Assembly: GCA_030248135.1 (NCBI GenBank)
Contig: JASANC010001021.1
Location: forward strand, 124,001-188,000
Direction of reading: 5' to 3'
DNA: 64,000 nt
DNA from: Theristus sp. LFF4_11
Taxonomy: Eukaryota; Nematoda; Chromadorea; Monhysterida; Xyalidae
Made by a program: the position numbers and the translations under genes. The notes beneath the pieces were generated by a model that saw only the letters and a program-made list of their open reading frames with translations, searched no databases and had not been told where the DNA came from. This document shows, piece by piece, positions 1 to 14,790 of the stretch (position 1 is the stretch's first letter; every line of letters starts with the position of its first letter).

Positions 1-3000
1 GTGACAAACATAGTCAGTTTAAATAAAATTTTCTGCATCATATCACCTAAATTGGTCAATTTTGATAAAATATTACTGAAACCGACAGTTAATGCTACCT
101 AGTTCAACTAACCAGTTACAATAACAACGGCACGTGTTTATAGAGTTTGAATTAGTTCATTCATTCACATGCGCAATGAGTATTATTAAAATCTACGATT
201 GTACCATCTGCAGTGATACATACATACACTACGTTGCAGCAGTTGAGACCAGATGGTTTTAGGAATTTACTGGAAGTCTGATTCCATTGTCGCAACTTTC
301 AAAATTTAAACGTGGTGCATCAAACAAAACTTAAAATGGTACCATACCATCATCGATTAATTAGTTTGTCAATCAAAGTCTTTCTATTTTTAGGTTGCAT
401 TCAAGAAACAACAAGAAAAGTTTGTTTTAAAACAGCTGCCTATTTGATGATTTTGATGACATCCTACATTTTATGACAGATGTTTACAGACTTTTGTATT
501 TTCAAACTTTGAGTGCAAAAAATGATTGACAACTCAATAGTGACAGAATAATTTGATATAATTTTGTCAGTTTGAAACCGGTTTATAAAAATATGATATG
601 GATGCCATATATTTCGCTCATAAATAGCTGGGGAAAAGATGTTTATTGGATGCAGGAGGGTAAAAATACAGGTTTTTTGGTACACACAAGGTCTGAAAAC
701 CGCACCTATAAACTGAATTAATCAAAAAAATCAGTACATACACCAAAAAAATCAGCAGCTCTTAACCACATGCAGAACGCCGTGATTGATAAAAAATAAT
801 AGAATTTTTAATCAAAAAAATTCTCGGGAGCAGCCGTACAGTAGAGTCTGTTGTGCGTGTAGCTTAGAATGACAGCAAAAAGACTCAGATAATGAAGGAC
901 ACTGGCCCATGAAAACGGAAAAAGGTTGTCATATGGAATTACTTGAAAAACTCGTTTTCTATCCATCCAGCATGGTTTTTCGCTACGTCGTGTCTCTATT
1001 TCAATGTGAGATAGATTATTAATTTTAGTTTAACGTGGTGCAGCTACACCAGAGATGGAAATAAAGGATTTTGCGAAAATGGCAAAATGCATTTGACAGG
1101 CACGCAAGCTGGCAAAACAGTAAAGTTTAATTAATGCCGATAAAATGAGTTTAGAAGTTATTATTGATCAGCTGCAACGTTTTTATGGCTGATTTAAGAA
1201 GGGTTGCATGCAAATATTCTGGCAGTGCTGACGTTTAAAAAATTGTTAAAACTCCGTATAACCTAATTGAAACCGCATGCTCATGATCATTTCTTAAACG
1301 ATGGAACATGTCGCTAGATTTTTCAATTAAACTTTCAATATTTGAATTTAAATTTCCGGAAAGTGCGAACACACATTTTCAAGTGTTTCAAACCAAAAAG
1401 TGCACATGTTAGCATTCGTAAGGCATGGCAGAAAAGAGATGTATCTAGATATGTACATATATACACCGTATGCGCACAATAGCTTTCAAATTCAGACAGA
1501 TCCTTAAATGAAAAGAAAGATGCATGAACTTGTGTACAAAAGCACATATGTACATGTATGTACATACATGCATGGTACACGTACTAAAACGCCACTATAT
1601 CCAGTTTTATACAATTTCAAAATTTGGCTTTCTTGAAATTCCACACATCCACAGACAAGTTGCAAGTTGGCACCAACGGCCGATCGTTCGCCGCTGGGAA
1701 ACGTATGGAGGGGAGGGAGGGGAGGTTGCCGAAAATGGGATATTCTTACAGTGTGAATGTGAAACTAAATATAGCCACACACACATCCTCTCTGTTTTCA
1801 AAGAAAGATACACACACGCCAAAGTGAAATCTCAAGACATGGCTAGTAAAACTGTTAGGCTTGCGCGACGGCCGCAGTTACACGCCGGCAAAGACGAGAC
1901 ACAACATCGCCCGTCATAATCATGTTACATAAATAATCCCATACCGGCTGCGGTCGTGTCTTTCCCTCTTTTGGTGTCCGCTCGCAAAACCGGCGCGTGA
2001 ATGTCGAGAGAATTTGTAATTTTTTGGCCGAACAAAAATGTCCGTTATTAAAAATACGAGTAAGAATTTTCGAACGCAGGAAGCAGTTTAGATTTTTCAA
2101 GTGATTGCGGCGATATAAATCACCCCCAAAATGCGTGAACCGACAAAAAATGACACAAATCTAACAATTTAACGATTTGCTAGACAAATTTCAAAATCCA
2201 ATTCCGCGTTTTCAGCCTAATTTTAAAAGCTCGCTATGTGCAGTGGAATGCGCTGAGGCCAAAAGCCATAAGATATGCAAAATTCAGACACGGACACGCT
2301 TCTCTTAACTATATTTTGGTTTGCGGTTTTATATAAAAGCGGAAAATTATGTCCGGTCGTTATACTTTCGATATCAGAATTTAGAAATCACTGATTACTA
2401 CTTGCTACTGCTGCATGTATAAACTCCTTAATAGTTACACAACGCGCAGATGAAAACGCATTAAACGAACAGAATAGCTCAAATGTTTGCTTGAAAAGTG
2501 CGGTTTTATTGGGCACACGTGTGTTGTTTTCTATGTTTCCATCATTGCCTGAATATTTTAAAATTGCGGATGAGTCAGTCTGTAGCAACGTGATACAATA
2601 AAGGCGCATCCAATGCTGTCTGCATGAGCATTCAGCTACATTGTATCATTAAGCTCAGTAAAGAAAAGGTGTGTGTTGAGTGGTGGAAAACAGGGCAATT
2701 GAATTAGATAGACAACTGATAGCACAAAAACGAGCATGGCCACCGAACGTTCAATGTTGCACCACAATCTTCCGCAACAGATCAGGAGGCTGACAGCAAC
2801 CTACAAATGAGCAATACTGCAAAGCTGGGGTAGCACCACGGCTACGTGATTATTTTTGCGGAATAACTTGTTTTTAAAGAAAAACAATGCAGAGGAAAGA
2901 ACTAAATCAATGAGCCCGCCTACCGGGACGCAACGGAACGTTTGGAAAGGGTCCCACAAGGACTGACTTTTAAGACAAAAGTTTCTTGAGAAACACTTGC

Positions 3001-6000
3001 CTCCCCTGCGGCTTGAAATTGCGATCGTCTGAAATTGTTTAAGTAACACAGAACAAAGAAAAAACGAAGGCTTTGTATGTACATTTATCAGAAAAAACAA
3101 GCAGACGATTCCTGCAGTTTAACAATGGAACGAGCGTTTCTTAATCAAAGGGCGCATAAAACCCGTAAAATACCGCAAACAGCGGTCTGCTAAACGGCCT
3201 GAAATTGCAAATAACGCAAAAAAAAGATAAAACGCAGAAGATAAAACACAAGCAAGCAAGTGCGATCAGCCTGTTCGAAACGAAAGAAAACGTCTGTTAA
3301 TAAAAAAGACAGCAGAAATGCAAGCACATTCTTGAACAACAGCATTCGTAAATCGTTTACATCGAAGAATTCTGTAGTGACAGAAGAATCACTGAAGTGG
3401 AAAACCGCAAATGACAGGGTCTAGGACACTGCGTGTCATAAAAAACCCGTCCGAAGATCACCAAAGGATGAATAAAAAATGCCGCACACTGGTATTTTTT
3501 TTACGATTAACCTCATAAATGTCATACTGTCGGCAAGAATTTCTTTATACGGTTGTTCAGTTATCAGGCGATAAGCGAAATACAAACACTGAATATACAG
3601 GGCGACGACGGAATGAAAAAACATGTGCAGTATCAATGATATATGTTGAGCAAGGGTCATTCGTGGTTAATCTAAACAGTATCAAGTATTTGGTATTATT
3701 TGGTATTAAGATATCACTTTCATTACCGCCTATTGCTGCCGCCATTTTCGAAGCTGACAAAAAGATAAACACTTATCTCACGTTTAAGTAAGAAAATTGC
3801 TCCGGGTCTGGGTGGGGTCGAAATGATGAAATGCAACTGAACTGGAGCAAAGACTCGACGGTCAACTCTCAGCTCGCGCGCGTCGCCCACAATTATCAAA
3901 AATCCGACATTGATTTTCGACGGATTTTGTCACCAACCGTGTGTGCTGCTTCCATTGTTTTACTACTTTAAAATTTAAAAAAATCATCACACAAGTTTCT
4001 GCTTTGAATGCGTTTTAGGTTAAGAACATTTTCCCACGACTCAAAGAAGAAAGCAATGGTGTTGAAGTGTTTTTTCCTCTGCAGGAGTTTCAGACCTCAG
4101 AAGATTATGGTAGAAGATTTGTCGTGGAAGTTGTGGAAGATTTATGGGTGTTTATTTTTCTTTGTGTAATGCATCATGTTCCGGAACATCTTTTGCAAAA
4201 ACCCTTGATAAAAAACCCTCTGAAAGAACTTGATTCAAGAGGTTAAGTACTGTACAGTGTACATTTGTGTATTAGAAATACATGAAGATAACACCGTTCT
4301 TTTATACATTTTATGACTTTTTAGGGGTTTTAGCAAGCAAACTCTGCATCCAAAACATCTAAAAATAACAAACCTACGGTACCCAAAAAACAACAAGTAA
4401 AAGCCGTGGAAAAGATCTCGTAAAATTTCGGCTTTTTTTACTTTGACACTCACGCACAACAGTGCCAAAACTGGGACATGATTTATTTTTTCAATGTTCT
4501 CGTTTCGGTCCTTTGCGAGGATATTTTACTTTGCTGTCATTTCTTACATTGTTCATTATTTCGCGGCGATTGTCCGTGTGGCTTACACACAATTCGGCAG
4601 CAAAAACAAGCAAGTTTTTTTGTGAACATTTCGGGAGACAAGACAAACGCCATAAAATTGAATGAAAAGTGAGTCGATAATTGTGAAATGACTGATGCGC
4701 CGACCGCGAAGCACTGGAAACGGGTGCAGGAGCTGTGACCGTCGACAAACACAAACACACATTCATACGTTTCGACAAAAGTTAAGCTGACAACCGCTTG
4801 CAGAGTCATCTGTTTGCCAGCGAAATCGCTGTTGTTGCTCTACATTATTCTTAATTTGGAAGTAGAAAAGTTTGCTAAACATCATTTGTGATAAGATTTG
4901 AACAGATTGAAACATTTCACCTCACGTGCCCTGGGTGCAATCAACTGCCAATATTTGAAGACTCTGCTGTACTCCAAACGCTTTAGCGAGTGGCTGCAAA
5001 TCGTAAAAAGCGTAAAAAACGCGAACGTGGCTGGAGATAAACGCACGTTTAGATGAATCCACAGAGCAGAACCAAAAACGACCGCGTTCGAAACCATCTC
5101 GCTGCGATAAAAAGGTGATTTTTCATTCTGTCATGTGCGCGTGTGCCGCTCGATTTATCTGTTGGAATTACGCTGTTATTTCTTGAAAATGCCCACACAG
5201 ACACTATAAATGGATAGACATATTGAGTTCATAACTGGAATCGTTCTTTAAAATTTGGAACACGTTTCACAACATGCTTTTTTACAGAATTGTAATTTTT
5301 GAGCCTGCGATTTTTTTAAGAATTCTTATGTCACTTTTTGAAAGCTTGTAATTTTTAATGAGAAACAACACTGGCAAGAAAATTGTTTTGCTTCTTACTT
5401 TTAGCATCTAAAACAAATTTATTATTGGTTTTACAAGCGTTCAAGTCTGTGACTGGCTGATAGAGCGAGCGTTCAAGCAGAGAAAACCCGTAACAAAAAC
5501 GGTCATCAGCAAAATATATGGGCGCCGTTTTCTTAAAAAAAAAACGCATAAAAACACAAAAGCCAGTGAAGCAGTTTCTTCAAATCTTTGTTTCGTGGCT
5601 TGTGGCCGGAGAACTTGATGTTTTGGAATGTTTTACAAAATTTCAAGAAACGATGCAATTGATCTCGCGCTTCCACTCGGCTGCTTCATCTTTTTTCCGG
5701 CCGCGCCCCATTCGCACACAGTCCAAATACTGAGCATAAATTACAAATCCATTCACACATGTACATGAATACATGCACAATTGTGACAAGTCTGACAGGA
5801 CTGACGTAATATTAGGCACAATTTCAAAAAATATTTTTAAAATTGGCCATTTCAGAACTTGAATGGCTGCGCCGCGCACTGCAGAACAAAAATTGAACTA
5901 AAATCAAGATAAAGGGGAATGAAAAAGTAGAAACCGGGAAAGTGTTGGTTTTTGGTTTTTAGAGTTGACATTTTTGTGTTTCATGCATTCGTAAAATGTA

Positions 6001-8764
6001 AGAAGCTATTAAACAGAAAAACGGCGTGTCAATCATTTGGTGCTCATATATGTTTATTATGTTTAGTTTCCACCATCAGAAAATGAAAAGTAATGAAATC
6101 TTTTGCTTTTTCCGCGGTGGACCGCTCCATAAAATAAAAACACCACCGCAAGCATATAGTGCGTCTATGAAAAGTACTTTTAAGTGAAAAGTCCATAACT
6201 GTGAGCACTTTTCGCAAGCACTAAAAATGAAACTAAAACAGCGGAAAATAAAAACACATGTAAAGAAGAAAAACATATGGTCGCAAGTCCTTTAATATTT
6301 TTTGTCAAGTCAAAGCGGTGACAGAAAAGTTTGCGTTGGACTTTCATCCCTTCCGATAGTGGACATTTTCTCGGGTAGAAGAAAAAAACAGTCACAACTC
6401 CATTTTTATTACCATGGTCTTTATTTTGATTACAAAATCATACGACTCTGAAAGGAAATACGTTCTGCTGGTCGGAACCACAAAAATATCATTGTTTACC
6501 ACAAAATGTGACATCAAAACGCAACGTGGAGAGGCAGATGTAAAATGATACGATTTGTTTGTTGTTCAAAAGAATGCAATGAAATCACGGTTTTCATGCA
6601 CGAAAAAGGAACAAGATTTGAAAGTGTATGTGAAAATCAGATGTATTTGCACAAAAAACCAGCGTTAATTTTTTTAAATTTGAAACTATTCAAGTACCTA
6701 AGGGAAGTAGAGGTGCACATTTTTCCTGCTCACACTTACGCACATGTACATGTATGTATGTATCAATGCAACTCACTTTTATCCAAGCGGACACTAAATT
6801 CGTTTTGCTCAAAATACATTGCATGTCTGAAGCATACAAATGCTACATGCATTGTTCAGGCACATTGTAGTCATCTCTAAATTCCATCCGGTTAATATTT
6901 CATTTGATTCGAACAAGTTTTGTTGCGTTTTACTGATTCATATCTCAGAGCTCAAATAAAGGTCACAGAGACATGTCATGGTTTGAATACTTTAGAAAAT
7001 GCAAAATATACCGAATAAATCCCTACGGTGCCCTAAAATGGCGGCGCTAACAAGTGGCCACACGAAAGGCAAAGTGTGAAAAATGACAAATTGTTTCCGC
7101 ATATCCCAAGGCAGTTCCCGTAGTAAAATAAAATAAATTTTCCAATTCAGTCTTTTGCGGCTGCGCCTTTCATTCGTGCGTAAAAATCAATTTATATAAC
7201 TTAGTTTCGGTGTTGTGTGATGAAACCATGAACAAAAGAGTTCCAACAAAACATCACCACCCAATGGAGCAATTTTTTTTTCTTTCACTGAAATACAATG
7301 GCAATGATTCTCCGTATTTTCGCGAGATTTATCACTCTTTTTCTTTCATCAGCGTTGGAAGCTGATGCCATTTATTTTGAAGCCTACAAAAATGGAACAA
7401 CCGTTGCAAATGACTCAGACATTTTGTTTGATTTTAGTTCAGGCTGTTGAACTGAAGTTGTGATGAACTTGTCAAGCTAAAAATCACAAACATGCTGCTG
7501 CTTTCGAATCAAGCTTGCTGATTGGTTTAACAAGCTTGGCACAGCCAATCAGCTATGAGATTATATTCAAATGCCATAATGCACAGAATTGCGTATGTTT
7601 CACAGTTGAAAATTGTAGTTTAAAAAACGCAGTAGTCCGTGCCTCAGGTCATTCCATTTTCTTCTCTGTGCCTTTCTTCGTGCTTTGCAATAAATATTGG
7701 AAACAAAATTTTACCATGTCCAAAATTTTCAAAAAATACTCGAAGATTTCGTCAATACGTCAATGATTGGTCGATCGTGTTTTTACATTGAGAGACAGCC
7801 GCGCAATAAATCCCTTTACAAGAATTTCGGGCATGTCGACACACCCGGTAGTATGTTTCCCACAATTTTATTTTAAAAGGTTACAAAGAAAGGCACAGGC
7901 ACGGAAAAAGCACAAAGACACCGATCGAAGGAATGGAACAATTTGAGGTACACCTTTTTTGCTGAAATGATACACTCTCAACACAATACAGGATGCGAGC
8001 AAGTGTGAGGAACTGTGGTCGTTCAAAATCAGGTTCAAAAACACAAAATGGAACCGCAATGCAACCATACATTCGCGGTCTTTTTCCTGTTTTGTGATGA
8101 ATGTTTTTTATCGACTGTCCGATCATTGAATTTGGCAGTCCGCAAGTGAAGTTTTTCTAAAGTGCATCCAACGATGATCACGTTAACTTGCGCAATTTTC
8201 GTTTCTCATCATCTCAAATGAACAAACCAATTTGCGCTGAAAAAACTATTTATCAAACCAAGTTTCAACGTGCAAGGAGAGAGGCTCACGTGTATTTTTT
8301 CTTCAATAACTCGAAAGTAATTTTCTCGATATCTAATTTGCAAAAAAAATTGAAGATTCTTGGGTTGGGGTGCATTCAATTTGCTATCACTTAGTAGTTT
8401 TCAGAATAAAAATCTTGTCTGTATCTCAACGTTACGTCTGTGAAAGATGAGTTACGCAACCATCACAATTGTACACCTCGGAAGTTGCATTGGGACTTTT
8501 GAGTACGATGCTATAACAATTCGTAATTAGCAAGTTTCAAGACATTCACTCTCTCAGGCAGGAGGTTACGTTGCTATGGAATTCTTAGACCGGATATAAA
8601 AATGAAATGCAAATTTATTTACGAAGCTAATACAATGTACGAAGCAGAAGTAGTACGACAACAGCTGTTAGTACATAATGTCGATCAAAAATTCCGCTAA
8701 AACGAGTTCAGCACTGTTTAATCAAAGTTTTATCATTCACAAAAAGCAATATTCTCGAACCAAC
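1..8764. other. AT-rich stretch with no supportable gene
   Basis: I see no exon here with convincing codon structure, splice signals or family motifs on either strand. Open frames are short and AT-rich. A locally GC-richer patch lies at about 1680-2000 and includes a G-rich run (four G tracts separated by single A) near 1708-1727; it could be a promoter or an unrecognised exon. Short ATGTATGTACATACATG-like simple sequence occurs near 1545-1580 and 6740-6760. The stretch may include introns or 3' exons of the minus-strand gene whose exon lies at 8765-9015, but nothing seen proves that. Confidence 0.5.
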
Positions 8765-9015
8765 CTTTGCGGAGGCGGTGTCATCGGCACGAAACTCGGT
8801 GGCTTCGGCAAATTGGGTTTGCCGATTCGGTTGTGGTGGTGGTGCTGTTGTTCAGCACTAATTGGCCAGGTTCCGGCACGGCTGTTGTTGTTGTTGTTGC
8901 TGTTACTGTTGTTGTTGTTAATGTTGTTAATGTTGTTGCTGTTATTGTTGTTGTTGTTGTGGTGGTTGCCACTTTGCACCGTCTTCAATAAATCCTCGCG
9001 AGTCGCCCCAATCAT
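8765..9015 (-). CDS. Candidate first coding exon with poly-Asn tract, protein unknown
   Basis: The minus strand reads from an ATG at 9015 (A at -3) for 83 complete codons plus two bases to a GT donor (GCAAAG|GTTGGT, exon end 8765). The peptide begins MIGATREDLLKTVQSG, passes through a long Asn/Ser-rich tract encoded by AAC/AAT triplets, then a His run and a Pro-rich tail (PNLPKPPSFVPMTPPP). The mixed codons of the Asn tract and the ordinary flanking sequence argue for coding rather than a plain microsatellite. The frame upstream stays open to a TGA, so an internal exon is also possible. Downstream exons would lie to the left and were not found. The long Leu-rich frame on the other strand is its shadow. 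The function cannot be inferred; such tracts are common in transcription factors. Confidence 0.4.
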
Positions 9016-12000
9016 ACTAATGTTGTCAGTTTCTTGCGATTCAAACGGTCGAATTCAACGCGAACATGAACCAGCAATAAATATGGCACACGCGTGCAGC
9101 GCAGGCGTCTGTTTCGTGTTGCTGCTGCGGTGTGCTCGTGTTGCACAGGGTTGTTTTTGGCAGTATGATGATAACCAGCAGCACAGATGCAATATCAGTG
9201 TTGTCGACGTTGTCGTCGTCGATTATTTTATGGGCTCAAGAAATTATGTGCAGTTCGACTGCGGCTTCTTCGTGCTGCAATTAATAACTGAGTTTGTGTG
9301 TGCCGCATTAGGCAATGGGTGTGCGCTCTTTAGGGCAGCGACCAAAAACAACCATAAATAAACCGTCCCCAGAAAGCCTGCGTGCGAGTAAACGATGATA
9401 AATTACCGTTTCACAGTGTACATTTTGAACATTCAATGAAATACGACTGCCAGAACATACGCGCAGTGTTTTAGGCAGCTGTTGCTTGTCGCTAATATTT
9501 TATATAATTTGATCATTTCACCCCTTTTTGAATGGGTCTCCGTTTTGTAATCCCCACAGCTCCATTTTAACCATGAAAACCACAATAAAGCCGATATTGT
9601 GGCTTTCAAAAAATGGGACTCCACTGAGTGCACTGCACGCAATGATAAATTAAATTTTTATGGTGCTGACGTTGCACTTATAACATTTGTATCATATGTA
9701 TGTCATGTATAAGCACAGAAGTTTTTGGAACACGATCAAATGTGGAGTTAAAAAAAGTAAAGAAAGGGTCGCTGAATAAGAAAAGGTAATGCTGCTACTG
9801 TTATGACAAGTAAAATATCGTTCACATTAAAAAGAAATCAGCAAAATCAGCAAAATAGAACGGACCATGAACAAAACGTAATGCTACGACAAATATCGTG
9901 TAAAATTTGCTGACGGGCCAAAAGACCTCAATTGCGCGCGCGCCGACGTAAATAAAAATACAAAGATGAATTTGTGTGTGAAATTAGCTGCTCAAACAGA
10001 GACACGATCTGTAATTACAGCACAACATCTATACCTTCATGACAACGCAGTGACGAAAAATTGTACACTAAATGTAGAAAATGTAAATTTAAAGGGGCAC
10101 CCTCACGGTCGGAACACCGCTTCGCTCTCAAACACAGCTGGCTGCAGAGAAAATAGAGCATAAACAAAGGTGCTTGTTCTCATAAATTAGTCTTTGAACG
10201 CGAGCTCTGCTGAACATATAAGCAAGCTGCGCGATCACATGAAGCTAAACCGCACGCTTTATGTAATAGCACAGACACAGTTCAGGTGGAAGCACACGCC
10301 AACGCTTCTCGGAACGCTTCACTATCTTTTGATCACATAGCCGTGAATGAGTGATTTTGTCCAGCCATACCTGCGAATTTGCGCGGCGAAAACACGCAGT
10401 GTAAAATTTTGTTGATGTCGTGAACAAGATTTTCAGTATGTTGACCAGAACTATAGAAACAAATAATGAGAAAATTGCGTGAACGAAGAAGTGGCTCCTT
10501 TAGAAGTGGTCCAAAAAGCAAGTGAAGTAACCGGAACCCAGAGGCGCTTTCGAAATCGTGGGGGGCTTAGAAACGGGTCAAAATTGAACAAGCACTGTGT
10601 GTCAAGTAGAAATTGAGGGTAAATTTGTGGCCAAAAGGCGTGTTCTCTCATTGACAAGCCAAATAAATATAACATGCGGTAACACATCACTCCCTGCAGT
10701 GGCTACGGTCATGTATTGTCAAAAAACGAGAGATTCTTTATCTTTTGGTTTCAGGGTGTTGCCGTTAAATCGTACATGATGGGAAATGATGTGCAATAAT
10801 TGAACACTGACAATAAAAACCATTGTACGAGACGAGAAGTAAAGAAAAGTAAGATATGCAGTAAGTCGATTAGGAGCAGGAGTAACTGAGCTTGAAAATA
10901 TTGCAGTGTCACGCACACTGTAATTAGTAATTTACTGTTACCTCGGTCATATTGCAGCCAATGTGGCACGTTTTCCGGCCTGAAGAAACAAATGGCAATA
11001 AGAAAGAAACACTTTTTCCAACTTTTTAGCTGTTACTAAAAAATGAATCACTGGAATGTGTACTGAATGGCTATAGACGAAACATGAACAGAGAACAACC
11101 ACGGTTGGCGTGAAAATGCACGTAAGACGTCTGAAATCGTTCAGGGTCACACGCGGAGTCTGCAGGCGCATCGGACATCGCACGACGGTGAAAACAATCG
11201 AACCAGTCAATCGTATTCCCGATTCCTTTATGGGAACAATGTAAACATCCTTCTTGGCAGGGTGTTGTTTTCAAAAGAAAATCGTCGCTGAAAATAATAC
11301 CGAATAATATTGTTGTCAGCGAACGTACGTGCTACATTCGTAGCATCACGTCTTCGAAATTTCCCCGGCGTGCTATACATGATTTTATTTTGATTGATTG
11401 GTGATTTTTCAAGGTAAAATCACCTCCGCAAAAGACCTCTTCATCAGGAAACCCTGACAAAACAGCCAAGAAAACTTGGACACGGCAGCAAATTTGCATT
11501 ATTTTTTAAAAAAAATTGAGTTTCTGAAAAAGTGCAAGCATTGTAAAAGTGACTCGCCTTTCTCGGATCTCAAACAAGGACGTACGGTAGGAATAAAAAT
11601 TTGAATTTTTTCAAAAGATGAAGAACGGTTCAGCAAAAGCAACAAGATCCATAAAGATTTGGATATGTATAGTCACAAATCACGTTTGGAATTTCATTAA
11701 AAGGAACAATTTCGTGGGATCGTTTATATAAATGATAATAGCTGAAAATTGAAGCCAGACAACGGGAAGCAAAATATGCCAACAAAAATTACCGTATTTT
11801 AATGGAAAGCATAAATTTCATCCATATCTTAATGCCCGTGAGACCACTCTGTTTTCGGTCAACACTTGAATTGAAACAGCATGATGAGATTAAACTAAGT
11901 GTAAGTTTTAAAAATGGCAGCGCCACTGTTTTGAAATATTAGTGCGAGTGGTCAACACAAAGTACATTGTAAATAAGACTAAGATGGATAGCAAACGTTA

Positions 12001-14701
12001 AGATGTAGCACACGTTCATCCATTCTGTGGGGTGCAACTCATTTGGTGTTCAATGCAACAAATAAATAAGCAATATTGGTGATTCAAAAGAACATAATAC
12101 GCTTGAATTTTACACGTTTTGCAAGATTACACAAGCAAAAAGCTGTTTTGAGTCGAAGAATAAAAGTATAAAACATTTGTTGATGCATAGAAAATAGAAA
12201 AGAGTACGGTTCTCATTTGGTTTCTTCACCGTGCGAATTTTTTCGTCTTGAAATTTTTTTTTGTTAACCAAAAAAACACACGGAACTAAACCGCGGACAT
12301 ACACTTATGCAATAAAATGTACGTCGTTCGAAAAGGTTATCAAAAACTGATCAATCATTCAAAATAAAAAACTAAAATCAATGATAAATTCACAAATCAG
12401 TCAACTTTATTACCAGTGGCAGCCTAAAAAACACAATAAAAATCTTAAAAATTTTTGCCATCCACATCCAATAGATGACAAATTCGATCAGTTTCCGAAA
12501 CATCCATAAAGTAAAATCGAAAACAAAACAACCAACAAACATTCCCATGGAGAATCAGACTCTCAACCAGTAGTTTATTGGCATAATTTTTGATTTATTA
12601 GCGTCCATTTATCCGTGTTTGCTCCTTTGTATTGTACTGATTTTTTAACGTACTACTGCGCCCTAAAAATAACTGCGCTGAAATAATGACTGTAAACATC
12701 TGTAACTCGTTAGACGTACGCAGCAATAAATTTTCAATTTTCATTTTTCTCCAGACGACCAGAGACAGGACAGAACACGCAGGTGGTTCGTTGTCCGTTT
12801 CGGAATTTTGTCGCTGTGTGTTGTTGAAAGATAGATCTTTTTTGTAAAATTTAACAGATCAAAACCGTATACCTTAACAAATTTGTCGACTGGTAATCAG
12901 ACTACACAATGAAAAAAGCGAATATTGCAGTCAGTTGCAAAACAACAGCAAAAGTCAAATCTGAAATGAGACACACAAACGACACCAACTGGAGTGGCCA
13001 TTGATGCGCTTGTGCCGAAACACTCTGGCTCAGTACGAACCTGTTCAATCTATGATCATGAATATAAAACGTCCGGTGAAATTTTTAGGTAAAAACGCTC
13101 GAAAATTATGATTGAGTGCGCGAAAACCGTGCGCATAAAACGTGCTACTGAAATCGGAATGGGAGAACATAAATTGCGTTTACACTATAAAAACGTTGCA
13201 TAAACAAACAATAAACAAACGCTATTTTCGGTTGTAATAGATTATGAAACAAATTTTTATTTCCGATATTCGGCCGCAGCAAATTTCACTCACTCAGGGT
13301 TGAACAACCGGTCATCAATTTATGCCTTTTGACAGCATCAACCAACAAATCAAGGATAAAGCATTTAATTTTAGCATAATGAGCGCAATAAAATCAAACA
13401 TTGCGGTAACAAACGTCCTCATTGTGGCGGTAATTTATTTGAAAAAAAAACACGTTTCACTTGAGTGATAGCAAAAAAAACGCGCGCATGATGGGATGTT
13501 TGCTTTCAAGGTTAATCGAGCGTAAATTCAACTGAATGAACAGGGGTTAATTTGAACATGAAACGTTTTTTGTTGATTTATTCGTTTTTCAAGCTAACGT
13601 ACTGTAGCTAAATTTTGTCTGTGTGTCTGTTTCAAGCAACTTATAAATCCACCCAAACGCATGTGTGTTCGAACAGTTGTTTTAATTTTTAAAAATGCTC
13701 AATATCTTTCCTACGATGATTTCAAAGTTTGTGTTTCAACAAAATTAAACAAAGAACAACCCGGTCACCCACCAGCATGTTTTACACTTCTGCAGGTAAA
13801 TCAGTTCGTGTGTGGCATGTAAACTTCCTGTTTCTATTCAGTCCGACCAAAACTAAACAGAATGTGGTATTATGACAAGTGGCTGTCAATAAAATTATCG
13901 TGTTTTGACAGATAAGAGATAATTATTTAAAAAAAATGATTGATGTATTTTTGTTTGTTTGCTCGGTTAATGCCAACATTTGAAAAACAAAAAATAATTG
14001 CGAGCTGAACAGACGGCGAGGGTATTTTTTCAGGATAAAACATTGATAATTTAAAAAACCTATGATTCTGTATCATACGAAAACATTCAAAAAGTTTGTG
14101 TTTTCTATCGATTAACTTCCGCGCGTGGATAAAAAAAATTAATAAATACCCATGGGATTTCAAATTCCGTGTGCAAATTTCACGCGCTGCTGTGCTCAGA
14201 ATTGACACCATCGAAACGAAATCGACTGTGACATTTTTGAAAATAATATCGTGTCGTGACCGTTCACATAAAAAAATCAAAAGACCCAGGCTGCTCTTTT
14301 TAGTGTAAATCTAGAAAAATCTGTCATCACATGTAGATGGTGACAATTCAGTAAAGAGGGACGAGAAAACAGGTGGCACGAAAAATTATAAATCATTACA
14401 TTTTCATTTCATCATTCTCAAATCGGTTAATGGCAACATGTTTTTATTTTGCTGCTTCCGGGCCCGTAACACATCGAAGAAATTGGGTGATGCTGTTGGT
14501 AACATGTTTTTGTCACGGTTGAAATAAATAGACGACTGAAAATAAAAATAAACCACGGGTTTCCAATCTAAACATAAGACCCGAAGAAGCTAAAATGATC
14601 GTTTTTCAAATTGAACAAAAATTACGTATTTGTCACAGAAATCATGCTGTGTGCGCAATTTCAGCTGAGAAATGACAAGCGAAAGGAATGAATGAATGCT
14701 T
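9016..14701. other. Non-coding AT-rich stretch, no gene seen
   Basis: A moderately GC-rich patch directly upstream of the poly-Asn exon (about 9040-9330) could be its 5' UTR or promoter. Beyond that I see only AT-rich sequence with short chance frames and no repeats of clear structure. Confidence 0.4.
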
Positions 14702-14790
14702 GGATCGAACCCCGGTGTGTTATTTAAAAAATTCAATCTTTGGACTTGCAGCTCAGAAATCGCTGCTTAATACATCGCTAGGCAGGAGGC
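14702..14790 (-). repeat. tRNA-like relic, possible degenerate SINE head
   Basis: On the minus strand a TAGCG...TTAAGCAGCG segment resembles a tRNA A box with D arm. It is followed about 55 bases later by GGTTCGATCC, a good match to the pol III B box. The arms between do not fold into a clean cloverleaf by eye and a recognisable anticodon arm is missing. It is more likely a decayed tRNA-derived SINE than a functional tRNA. Confidence 0.33.

Noticed and set aside
1855..2100. GC-richer minus-strand frame ending GDVVSRLCRRVTAAVAQA
   Set aside because: Some codon-like character, but no convincing acceptor, start or homology; not enough to call an exon.
8678..9361. 227-residue Leu-rich plus-strand frame
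   Set aside because: The Leu/Val runs are the reverse of the Asn-coding triplets on the minus strand. There is no family motif, and the minus-strand reading has a start and donor.
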